This document shows, in pieces, positions 48,153-54,860 of a stretch of DNA of 54,860 nucleotides (positions are counted from its first letter, which is position 1; every line of letters starts with the position of its first letter). This DNA comes from Burkholderia sp. BCC0506 (GTDB lineage Bacteria; Pseudomonadota; Gammaproteobacteria; Burkholderiales; Burkholderiaceae), in NCBI RefSeq assembly GCF_902833145.1, contig NZ_CADFEN010000022.1, positions 1-54,860 on the forward strand, written 5' to 3'. Below the pieces are notes generated by a model. It was given only the letters and a program-made list of their open reading frames with translations. It was not told where the DNA came from and ran no database searches. Made by a program: the position numbers and the translations under genes.

Positions 48153-48225
48153 CGGTGTGACGGAGCCGGCGCCCGTATGCTTGCTCCGGTGCTGCAAACC
48201 CGGTCATTCCACGCGGAGACCCCAC

Positions 48226-48265
48226 AAAAAAGCGCGGCGCCCCGCACAGGGCGCCGCGCTTTTTT
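48226..48265. terminator. Bidirectional terminator between pabB and panB
   Basis: A 17-bp perfect stem (48226-48242 with 48249-48265), with six A on one side and six T on the other, has a 6-base loop. It works for both convergent genes. Confidence 0.92.
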
Positions 48266-48282
48266 ACATCCGGCGTTCTACG

Positions 48283-49098
48283 TCAGAACGAATGCTCCGG
48301 CCCCGGGAACGAGCCGTCCTTCACCGCACGCACGTACGCTTCGACGGCCGCCTGAATGTTCGGCTGTCCCTGCATGAAATCCTTCACGAAACGCGGCCGC
48401 TTGCCCGGGAAAATGCCGAGCATGTCGTGCAGCACGAGCACCTGCCCCGAGCAGTCGGCGCCCGCGCCGATGCCGATCGTCGGAATCTTCAGCATGTGCG
48501 TGACTTCGGACGCGACGAGCGTCGGCACGGCTTCGAGCACGACGAGCTGCGCACCGGCATCCTCGATCGCGCGCGCATCGCGCAGCAGTTGCGCGGCGCC
48601 GGCTTCGGTCTTGCCCTGGACCTTGAAGCCGCCGAACGCATGCACCGACTGCGGCGTGAGGCCGAGGTGCGCGCAGACGGGCACCGAGCGTTCGACGAGG
48701 AAGCGGATCGTATCGGCGAGCCATTCGCCGCCTTCGAGCTTGACCATCTGCGCGCCCGCGCGCATCAGCTTGACCGCATTCGCGAACGCGTCGACCGGCG
48801 TTCCGTACGTGCCGAACGGCAGATCGGCGACGACGAGCGCGCGCGGCTGGGCCCGTGCGACACAGGCGGTGTGGTACGCGATGTCGTCGAGCGACACGGG
48901 CAGCGTGGTCGTGTGGCCCTGCAGCACGTTGCCGAGCGAATCGCCGATCAGCAGCACGTCGGTGCCGGCGCGATCGAGCAGCGCGGAAAAGCTCGCGTCG
49001 TAGCAGGTGAGCATCGCGATCTTCTCGCCGGCGTCGCGCATCGCCTGCAGCTTGGGTACCGTCACGGCAGGCCGGCTCGATTCCTGGAGATAGGTCAT
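48283..49098 (-). CDS. panB: 3-methyl-2-oxobutanoate hydroxymethyltransferase
   Basis: This 271-residue first enzyme of pantothenate synthesis transfers a hydroxymethyl group from methylene-tetrahydrofolate to ketoisovalerate. Family motifs are [58 protein letters not shown], the catalytic VVLEAVP and [32 protein letters not shown] is the start by family length; the frame is open upstream without similarity. It is last of the hda-HAD-pcnB-folK-dgk-panB row, 47 bp after the kinase gene. Confidence 0.97.
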   Translation of the reverse strand: MTYLQESSRPAVTVPKLQAMRDAGEKIAMLTCYDASFSALLDRAGTDVLLIGDSLGNVLQGHTTTLPVSLDDIAYHTACVARAQPRALVVADLPFGTYGTPVDAFANAVKLMRAGAQMVKLEGGEWLADTIRFLVERSVPVCAHLGLTPQSVHAFGGFKVQGKTEAGAAQLLRDARAIEDAGAQLVVLEAVPTLVASEVTHMLKIPTIGIGAGADCSGQVLVLHDMLGIFPGKRPRFVKDFMQGQPNIQAAVEAYVRAVKDGSFPGPEHSF

Positions 49099-49145
49099 GG
49101 GAAATCCGGGTCGATGGGTGAGGAACGACAGGCGAGGAGGACGCG

Positions 49146-49832
49146 TCAGCGCGTCGTCTCGCCCTTGACGAAGAATTCCTTGCGGCCGCGCATCGTCTCG
49201 ATGCGCTCGACCAGCAGGGCGAGATCTTCGGGGGAATCCAGCGGGTTCAGGTGTTCGGCTGCGACCGTCAGCACCGGCGTGCGGTCGTAGTGGTAGAAGA
49301 ATTCGTTGTACGCGTCGACGAGCGAGCGCAGGTACGCGTCGCTGATCTGCAGCTCCATCGGCAGCCCGCGCTTCTGGATGCGCGAGAACAGCACTTCGGG
49401 GCTCGCCTGCAGGTAGACGACGAGGTCGGGCGACGGCGCCTGCGGCACGTCGACGTGCGCGGCGACCGAGCGGTACAGCTGCCACTCGTCTTCCGGCAGG
49501 TTCAGCCGCGCGAAGATGTCGTTCTTCTGCGTCATGAAATCGGCGATGACGGGGCGGCCCGTGTCGAGCGCGCCGATCAGTTCGCGCGCCTGCTGCGCGC
49601 GCTGCAGCGCGAACGACAGCTGGACCGGCAGCGCGTAGCGCGCGGTGTCGCGGTAGAAGCGTTCGAGAAACGGGTTGTCCTGCGGACGCTCGAGCAGCAT
49701 CTGCATCGACCAGCGCTCGCCGAGCAGCCGTGCGAGCGTCGTCTTGCCGACGCCGATCGGGCCTTCGATCACGAGATAGCGGTGCGGGGCGCGCAGGTCG
49801 GGCGCGGTGACGGTCAGCGGAGTCGAGTTCAT
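49146..49832 (-). CDS. Deoxynucleoside kinase (deoxyadenosine/deoxyguanosine kinase family)
   Basis: This 228-residue P-loop kinase has [20 protein letters not shown] (Walker A), the [14 protein letters not shown] segment and a [20 protein letters not shown] lid/DRS-like region, as in the dGK/dCK family. It salvages deoxynucleosides to monophosphates. The exact base preference cannot be read. Its ATG overlaps the folK stop by 4 bases (ATGA), so the two are translationally coupled, a conserved arrangement in betaproteobacteria. Confidence 0.9.
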   Translation of the reverse strand: MNSTPLTVTAPDLRAPHRYLVIEGPIGVGKTTLARLLGERWSMQMLLERPQDNPFLERFYRDTARYALPVQLSFALQRAQQARELIGALDTGRPVIADFMTQKNDIFARLNLPEDEWQLYRSVAAHVDVPQAPSPDLVVYLQASPEVLFSRIQKRGLPMELQISDAYLRSLVDAYNEFFYHYDRTPVLTVAAEHLNPLDSPEDLALLVERIETMRGRKEFFVKGETTR

Positions 49833-50371
49833 CGGCAGCGGGTCTTGTCGGCGTCTTCGCCGGCAGCGAGCGCCTTCTGCATCAGGCACTGGCAGGTCTG
49901 CACCTTTTCGACGCGCTGATCCGCGACGGCGGCGAGAAAGGCGTCGGCCCGGCCGCGCGCGGGGATGTCGAGCGTCGGCTCGATCTCGACGAGCGGCACG
50001 AGCGCGAATGCGCGGTCGGTGAGGCGCGGGTGCGGGACGATCAGGTCGGGTTCGTCGATCGAATCGGCGCCGTACAGCAGGATGTCGAGGTCGAGCGTGC
50101 GCGGCGCATTGCGATACGGGCGCTCGCGGCCGAAGTGATGTTCGATCTTCTGGCAGAGCGCGAGCAGCTCGCGGGCCGACAGCGTCGTGTCGAGCTTGAC
50201 GACGCAGTTGTAGTAGTCGTCGCCGCCCGCTTCGAAAGGCGCCGTGCGATACAGGCTCGACTTGCCGAGGATCGAGATGGTGCGCTGCTGCGCGAGGCAC
50301 ACCACCGCGTCCTTCAGCGTCTGGCGCGCATCGCCGAGATTCGCCCCCAGTCCGATATATGCAACCGTCAT
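49829..50371 (-). CDS. folK: 2-amino-4-hydroxy-6-hydroxymethyldihydropteridine diphosphokinase
   Basis: This 180-residue HPPK activates the pterin with ATP before joining to p-aminobenzoate. Motifs are [25 protein letters not shown], the catalytic [11 protein letters not shown] and [19 protein letters not shown]. The C-terminal ~20 residues ([19 protein letters not shown]) exceed the common fold end. It overlaps the kinase gene by 4 bases and lies 35 bp after pcnB; folK next to pcnB is a widely kept pair. Confidence 0.96.
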   Translation of the reverse strand: MTVAYIGLGANLGDARQTLKDAVVCLAQQRTISILGKSSLYRTAPFEAGGDDYYNCVVKLDTTLSARELLALCQKIEHHFGRERPYRNAPRTLDLDILLYGADSIDEPDLIVPHPRLTDRAFALVPLVEIEPTLDIPARGRADAFLAAVADQRVEKVQTCQCLMQKALAAGEDADKTRCR

Positions 50372-50406
50372 GGCATCACTTCCTACGTCGTTCGCCGGCG
50401 CGCGCG

Positions 50407-51963
50407 TCAGTCGTCGGAACCGCTCGCGGTATCGCTCGCGGTATCCGGCGCCTGCTCGGCGGCACCTTCACCCGGCTTGCGGTTTCGCGCACCGCCGCGG
50501 CGGCGCCGTTTGCGGGGCGATTTTTCCTTCGAGCCGCCCTGCGTGAGCAAGGCCTCGCGAGCGGCCGCGTCGCCTTCGATGAAATCCGTCCACCACTGTC
50601 CGACTTCCGCATCGAGCTCGCCGGATTCGCAGCGTAACAGGAGGAAATCATACCCCGCTCTAAACCTTTGGTGTTCCAGCAGCCGCATCGCGCTGCGGCC
50701 CGAGCGTTTCTCGAGGCGCAGCTGCAGGCCCCAGATCTCGCGCATGTCGGCCGAATAACGCTTGTGGATCGCGAGTTTCTCGGTCTGCATGTCGAGCACG
50801 TCGTCCATCGCGCGATGGAGCGCCGGCACCGGGATTTCGCCCGCGGCCGTGTATTGCTCGAAGCGCTGGCGCATGTCGTGCCACAGCAGCGTCGCGAACA
50901 GGAAGCCCGGCGACACCGGCTTGCCGGCGCGCACGCGCGCGTCGGTGTTGTTCAGCGCGAGCGTGATGAACTTCTCGCCCTGCGGCTGTTCGAGCACGAC
51001 GTCGAGCAGCGGCAGCAGCCCGTGGTGCAGCCCTTCCTTGCGCAGCCGCTGCAGGCACGCGAGCGCGTGGCCCGACAGCAGCAGCTTCAGCATTTCGTCG
51101 AACAGGCGTGCGGCCGGCACGTTGTTGATCAGGTCGGCGAGCGCGTGGATCGGCTCGCGCGTATGCGGCTCGATCTCGAAGCCGAGCTTCGCCGCGAAAC
51201 GCACGACGCGCAGCATCCGCACCGGATCCTCGCGAAAGCGCGTGGCCGGATCGCCGATCATCCGCAACAGGCGGGCGCGCACGTCGGCCATCCCGTCGTG
51301 ATAGTCGAGCACCGTCTGCGTCGACGGGTCGTAGTACATCGCGTTGATCGTGAAGTCGCGGCGCGCGGCGTCCTCGTGCTGCTCGCCCCACACGTTGTCG
51401 CGCAGCACGCGGCCGCTCGCGTCGACCGCGTGCGTGCGGCGATCGAGCTCGTCGCGCTTCAGGCGACGCGGCGGCTCGGCCGTGGCCGCGGCCGCCTCGG
51501 GCGGCGCGTCGACCAGCGCGCGGAACGTCGACACCTCGATCAGCTCCTGGCCGAACTGCACGTGGACGATCTGGAAGCGGCGGCCGATCAGGCGCGCGCG
51601 GCGGAACAGGCGCTGCACCTCGGTCGGCGTCGCGTCGGTCGCGACGTCGAAGTCCTTCGGCGCGATGCCGAGCAGCAGGTCGCGCACCGCGCCGCCGACG
51701 ATGAACGCGCGAAAGCCCGCCTGCTGCAGCGTGTCGGTCACGCGCACCGCGTTCTTCGAGATCAGCGCCGGGTTGATGCCGTGCACGCTGGCCGGCACGA
51801 CGGTCGGCTCATGGTTGCTGCGCGGTTTCTTCGCGCCGCCGCCGCGGGCGCCCTTCGGCGCGCGCGGGGCAGCAGGGGCCGCTTCGTCGGCGAGGGCCGC
51901 GGCGGGAGGCGTTTGCTCGGTTTCGTCCTGGCCGAGCAGCTTGCGGATGAATTTTTTGATCAC
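50407..51963 (-). CDS. pcnB: Poly(A) polymerase I
   Basis: This 518-residue enzyme adds 3' poly(A) tails that promote RNA decay. It belongs to the class II nucleotidyltransferases: FIVGGAVRDLLLGIAPKDFD (catalytic Asp pair), then RRARLIGRRFQIVHV, RRDFTINAMYYD and FREDPVRMLRVVRFAAKLGF. Between the short N-terminus and the core is a Pro/Ala/Gly-rich stretch, and the C-terminus is a very basic tail (KSPRKRRRRGGARNRK) likely to bind RNA. The GTG at 51961-51963 begins IKKFIRKLLGQ, the family N-terminus, and is 5 bp after the HAD gene. No in-frame ATG is near. Confidence 0.94.
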   Translation of the reverse strand: MIKKFIRKLLGQDETEQTPPAAALADEAAPAAPRAPKGARGGGAKKPRSNHEPTVVPASVHGINPALISKNAVRVTDTLQQAGFRAFIVGGAVRDLLLGIAPKDFDVATDATPTEVQRLFRRARLIGRRFQIVHVQFGQELIEVSTFRALVDAPPEAAAATAEPPRRLKRDELDRRTHAVDASGRVLRDNVWGEQHEDAARRDFTINAMYYDPSTQTVLDYHDGMADVRARLLRMIGDPATRFREDPVRMLRVVRFAAKLGFEIEPHTREPIHALADLINNVPAARLFDEMLKLLLSGHALACLQRLRKEGLHHGLLPLLDVVLEQPQGEKFITLALNNTDARVRAGKPVSPGFLFATLLWHDMRQRFEQYTAAGEIPVPALHRAMDDVLDMQTEKLAIHKRYSADMREIWGLQLRLEKRSGRSAMRLLEHQRFRAGYDFLLLRCESGELDAEVGQWWTDFIEGDAAAREALLTQGGSKEKSPRKRRRRGGARNRKPGEGAAEQAPDTASDTASGSDD

Positions 51964-51968
51964 GACGT

Positions 51969-52646
51969 TCAGAAGAGATCGAGGATGCGCCAGCCGCGCG
52001 CGTTTGCATGCGCGCGCAGCGTGTCGTCGGGGTTGGTCGCGATCGGGTCGGTGACTTTCTCGAGCAGCGGGATGTCGTTGTGCGAGTCGCTGTAGAAGTA
52101 GCTGTGTTCGAAGTCGTCCCAGTGCTTGCCGAGCGACGCGAGCCATGCTTCGGTGCGCACGATCTTGCCTTCGCGATAGCTCGGCGTGCCGGTCGGCCGG
52201 CCCGTGTACGGCGAATCGGGATGCCCGTCGGTCGTTTCGACCTCGCACGCGATCAGCGTGTCGACGCCGAACGCGGTCGCGATCGGACGCGTGATGAATT
52301 CGTTGGTGGCCGTCACGACGCAGCACAGGTCGCCCGCATCGAGGTGCTTGCGCACGAGTTCGAGCGCCGCGGGCGTCATCGCGGGGCGGATCACCTCGTG
52401 CATGTACTGCTCGTGCCATTCGGCCAGTTGCGCGCGCGAATACTTCGCGAGCGGCGTGAGCATCGCGCACAGGTACGCGTGGATGTCGAGCTTGCCGGCC
52501 TTGTAGTCGGCGAAGAACTGGTCGTTCTGACGCGAGAAGCTTTCCGCGTCGACGATGCCGAGCTTCACCATGAAGCGGCCCCATTCGTGGTCGCTATCGG
52601 TCGGGATCAGCGTGTGATCGAGGTCAAAGAGTGCCAGATTAGTCAT
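51969..52646 (-). CDS. HAD-superfamily hydrolase, subfamily IB
   Basis: This 225-residue phosphatase-like protein has the HAD nucleophile motif LALFDLDHTLIPTD (Asp8, Asp10), motif II CCVVTATNEFI and motif IV YFYSDSHNDIPLLEKV, the SerB/IB arrangement. It resembles phosphoserine-phosphatase-like and CicA-type proteins; the substrate cannot be inferred. ATG at 52644-52646; a longer open frame upstream is a shadow of hda. It lies 11 bp after hda and 5 bp before pcnB. Confidence 0.92.
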   Translation of the reverse strand: MTNLALFDLDHTLIPTDSDHEWGRFMVKLGIVDAESFSRQNDQFFADYKAGKLDIHAYLCAMLTPLAKYSRAQLAEWHEQYMHEVIRPAMTPAALELVRKHLDAGDLCCVVTATNEFITRPIATAFGVDTLIACEVETTDGHPDSPYTGRPTGTPSYREGKIVRTEAWLASLGKHWDDFEHSYFYSDSHNDIPLLEKVTDPIATNPDDTLRAHANARGWRILDLF

Positions 52647-52657
52647 GGAAGCGCATT

Positions 52658-53401
52658 TTACTCGAAGCGGTTCGGGCCCGTGCCCGGTGGGGTGATGTCG
52701 TCGCCCGGACGCGCGAGCATCCGGCGCAGCAGCGGCAGCGTGACCGCGCGTTTCTGCTCGAGCGAGAAGCGGTCGAGTGCGTCGAGCAAGGCCATCAGGC
52801 TCGGCATGTCGCGGCGGAAATGGGTCAGCAGGTACGCGGCGATGTCGTCGGTGAGCGCGATCCCGCGCTCCTTCGCCGCGAGCTTGAGCACCGCGATCTT
52901 GCCGGCGTCGGACGGCGGCGACAGGTGGAACACGAGCCCCCAGCCGAGGCGCGTGCGCAGATCCTCGCGCACGTCGAGCGCGAGCGGCGCCGCCGGGCCC
53001 GCCGCGACGAACGCGCTCGACGGGTGCGCGCGCACTTCGTTGAACAGGTTGAACAGCGCGACCTGCTGCGTGTCGCTCATCCGGTCGCAGTCGTCGATCG
53101 CATAGATGCCGATGCGCGGGTCGAACGTGAACGCGCCGAGCGGGCTCTGCGGCGTCAGGTAGCGCGCATAGCCGTACGACGCGTCGCTCACGAGCGCCTG
53201 CAGCAAGTGGGTGCGGCCGCTGCCGGGCTCGCCCCAGATATAGAACGACCGGTCCGGCACCGGGCCGGCCGCGAGCGCGAGATCGAGCTTCTGCAGGCGC
53301 GTGACGAGCTCGTCGTTCTCGTCGCTCATGATGAAGTTGTCGAACGTGGCGGGCGGCGGCGTGCCGAGATCGAGCGTCAGTTGACGGGACACAGCAGTCA
53401 C
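52658..53401 (-). CDS. hda: DnaA regulatory inactivator Hda
   Basis: This DnaA-like AAA+ protein, with the sliding clamp, makes DnaA hydrolyse its ATP after initiation and so prevents re-initiation. It begins with the clamp-binding motif RQLTLDLG, followed by Walker A WGEPGSGRTHLLQAL (Arg replaces Lys as in other Hda), Walker B-type IYAIDDCDRM and the sensor/arginine-finger part LRTRLGWGLVFHL. Two GTG starts are possible (53401 or 53392; 247 or 244 residues); there is no ATG near and no clear ribosome site. It is first of a six-gene minus-strand row and divergent from purM. Confidence 0.93.
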   Translation of the reverse strand: MTAVSRQLTLDLGTPPPATFDNFIMSDENDELVTRLQKLDLALAAGPVPDRSFYIWGEPGSGRTHLLQALVSDASYGYARYLTPQSPLGAFTFDPRIGIYAIDDCDRMSDTQQVALFNLFNEVRAHPSSAFVAAGPAAPLALDVREDLRTRLGWGLVFHLSPPSDAGKIAVLKLAAKERGIALTDDIAAYLLTHFRRDMPSLMALLDALDRFSLEQKRAVTLPLLRRMLARPGDDITPPGTGPNRFE

Positions 53402-53604
53402 AATGCGGATCGGTTGAAAAAACGCGTGCCGTACGCCGGGCACGCGCGGGGGACGGCGCCTCGGCGGGCTTCACGCGCGACCGTACGCACGGCGCGGCGC
53501 GGGTTTCGGCGCGCCTCGCCCGGCGATGAAAACGGGGACGTGTTGACCAAGATGCAATCCCTGACGATTCGGTGCTGGGAATTCCGGCCAACGGGCCGGC
53601 TTCG

Positions 53605-53623
53605 GGTAAAATCGCATTTTACC
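53605..53623 (+). promoter_or_regulatory. Palindrome over the purM promoter
   Basis: GGTAAAAT-CGC-ATTTTACC is a perfect 8-3-8 inverted repeat, 19 bases before the purM ATG. It contains a -10-like TAAAAT (53607-53612). No PurR-box resemblance is seen. It may be an operator or a chance symmetric -10. Confidence 0.5.
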
Positions 53624-53642
53624 GACCTTCTCGCATTCCCCC

Positions 53643-54698
53643 ATGAATCCTCCGAAATCCGCTCCCGACGCTCAGGGTCTGTCCTATCGCGACGCAGGCG
53701 TCGACATCGACGCAGGCGACGCGCTCATCGACAAGATCAAGCCTTTTGCGAAGAAAACCCTGCGCGACGGCGTGCTCGGCGGCATCGGCGGGTTCGGCGC
53801 GCTGTTCGAAGTGCCGAAGAAGTACCAGGAGCCCGTGCTCGTGTCGGGCACCGACGGCGTGGGCACCAAGCTCAAGCTCGCGTTTCATCTGAACAAACAC
53901 GACACCGTCGGCCAGGATCTCGTCGCGATGAGCGTGAACGACATCCTCGTGCAGGGCGCCGAGCCGCTGTTCTTCCTCGACTACTTCGCGTGCGGCAAGC
54001 TCGACGTCGACACGGCCGCCACCGTCGTCAAGGGCATCGCGCAGGGCTGCGAACTGTCGGGCTGCGCGCTGATCGGCGGCGAAACGGCCGAAATGCCGGG
54101 CATGTACCCGGACGGCGAATACGACCTGGCCGGCTTCGCGGTCGGCGCGGTCGAGAAGAGGAAGATCATCGACGGCAGCACGATCGCCGAGGGCGACGTG
54201 GTGCTGGGCCTCGCATCGAGCGGCATCCACTCGAACGGCTTCTCGCTCGTGCGCAAGATCATCGAGCGCGCGAACCCGGACCTGTCGGCCGATTTCCACG
54301 GCCGCTCGCTTGCCGACGCGCTGATGGCGCCGACGCGCATCTACGTGAAGCCGCTGCTCGCGCTGATGCAGAAGCTGACGGTGAAGGGCATGGCGCACAT
54401 CACCGGCGGCGGGCTCGTCGAGAACATTCCGCGCGTGCTGCGCGAAGGCCTCACCGCCGAGCTCGACCAGCACGCATGGCCGCTGCCGCCGCTGTTCAAG
54501 TGGCTGCAGGAGCACGGCGGCGTCGCCGACGCGGAAATGCACCGCGTGTTCAACTGCGGGATCGGCATGGCCGTGATCGTGTCGGCGGCCGATGCCGACG
54601 CGGCGATCGCCGACCTGACCGCCGCCGGCGAACAGGTGTGGAAGATCGGCACCGTGCGTGCGACCCGCGAAGGCGAGGCGCAGACGGTCGTGGTCTGA
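53643..54698 (+). CDS. purM: Phosphoribosylformylglycinamidine cyclo-ligase (AIR synthetase)
   Basis: This 351-residue enzyme closes the imidazole ring in purine synthesis using ATP. Family features are [84 protein letters not shown] and [17 protein letters not shown]. Length is normal. It is divergent from hda, and is followed by a strong terminator and then the IS element. Confidence 0.98.
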   Translation: MNPPKSAPDAQGLSYRDAGVDIDAGDALIDKIKPFAKKTLRDGVLGGIGGFGALFEVPKKYQEPVLVSGTDGVGTKLKLAFHLNKHDTVGQDLVAMSVNDILVQGAEPLFFLDYFACGKLDVDTAATVVKGIAQGCELSGCALIGGETAEMPGMYPDGEYDLAGFAVGAVEKRKIIDGSTIAEGDVVLGLASSGIHSNGFSLVRKIIERANPDLSADFHGRSLADALMAPTRIYVKPLLALMQKLTVKGMAHITGGGLVENIPRVLREGLTAELDQHAWPLPPLFKWLQEHGGVADAEMHRVFNCGIGMAVIVSAADADAAIADLTAAGEQVWKIGTVRATREGEAQTVVV

Positions 54699-54727
54699 CG
54701 CATCGCCGCAGCAGAATGCAGTACGGA

Positions 54728-54762
54728 AAGCCGCCCGGAATCGCTCCGGGCGGCTTTTTTTT
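54728..54762 (+). terminator. Rho-independent terminator of purM
   Basis: A 12-bp perfect stem (54728-54739 with 54745-54756) has an ATCGC loop and a run of eight T (54755-54762). It lies 30 bp after purM. The next base starts the IS terminal repeat. Confidence 0.92.
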
Positions 54763-54860
54763 GGTTCATCGCAGGAAACCGTGGAGGGTTTGAGAGCAAT
54801 TGCGTAACCTGACGCCTGACTTTAAGGACGTCAGGAGAGGCAATTGCTCGATCGCAAGGC
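54763..54860 (+). mobile_element. Left end of an ISL3-family insertion sequence
   Basis: The terminal repeat begins GGTTCATCGCAGGAAACC, matching the inverted right end at 80-102. It is followed by a short non-coding lead and the start of a transposase frame at 54844. It has the same orientation as the fragment at the left edge. The eight T just before it (54755-54762) are a plausible 8-bp target duplication. Confidence 0.65.
54844..54860 (+). CDS. ISL3-family transposase, first codons (cut by window edge)
   Basis: A TTG start, 5 bases after GAGAGG and within reach of AGGAGAG (54833-54839), gives M-L-D-R-K, a usual N-terminus of ISL3 transposases in Burkholderia-type elements. Only five full codons are inside the window, so the call rests on the terminal repeat, the ribosome site and the matching transposase tail at the other edge. 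Confidence 0.5.

Overview
The window is about 54.9 kb of very GC-rich DNA, densely packed with intact housekeeping genes. Gene content, gene order (queA-tgt-yajC-secD-secF; oxyR-katG-dps; hrcA, hemH, grpE-dnaK-dnaJ; hda-pcnB-folK-panB) and a KatG whose active-site residues sit exactly 20 positions below those of the Burkholderia pseudomallei enzyme point to a Burkholderia chromosome, probably the cepacia complex. Both edges lie inside an ISL3-family insertion sequence. The left edge holds the last 33 codons of a transposase. The right edge holds the left terminal repeat and the first codons of a transposase in the same orientation. This is what a contig broken at two copies of one repeat looks like. 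No rRNA, tRNA, CRISPR array or prophage was seen.

Layout. 0.1-6.2 kb: queA-tgt-yajC-secD-secF on the minus strand (queuosine tRNA modification and Sec accessory complex), divergent from recG (6.4-8.7 kb). 8.8-13.4 kb: oxidative-stress block oxyR, katG, dps on the plus strand, with OxyR-like sites and two unannotated small ORFs. 13.6-16.2 kb: ubiA, convergent with yggS-proC. 16.3-21.8 kb: glycolate oxidase genes glcD, glcE, glcF behind a second FAD-linked D-2-hydroxyacid dehydrogenase, all minus. 21.9-23.8 kb: PduO-type adenosyltransferase and hmp (NO detoxification) on plus. 23.8-24.5 kb: a PIN toxin/Phd antitoxin pair, the only clearly accessory genes besides the IS ends. 24.6-26.0 kb: aroG with a transcription attenuator. 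26.1-32.7 kb: yhdP, a nitrilase-family amidase and tldD, minus. 33.0-38.5 kb: glnE, convergent with nadK-recN. 38.6-46.2 kb: hrcA, hemH, hslR, grpE, a thioredoxin-like gene, dnaK and dnaJ on plus, with sigma-32-like promoters before grpE and dnaK. 46.2-48.2 kb: a fused pabB-pabC. 48.3-53.4 kb: hda, HAD phosphatase, pcnB, folK, deoxynucleoside kinase and panB, minus. 53.6-54.7 kb: purM.

The most striking signal is the aroG leader. A 21-codon ORF carries eight consecutive aromatic codons (Phe, Tyr and Trp). It is preceded by a good sigma-70 promoter and followed by a GC hairpin with a U tract. A segment inside the leader ORF can pair with the 5' arm of that hairpin. This is the complete architecture of ribosome-mediated attenuation, acting on the first enzyme of the shikimate pathway. 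Other regulatory reads are an NsrR-like palindrome before hmp, OxyR-like boxes before oxyR and katG, a perfect palindrome over the purM promoter, and direct repeats before the toxin-antitoxin pair. Both IS copies abut the T tract of a rho-independent terminator, which suggests terminators are their target.
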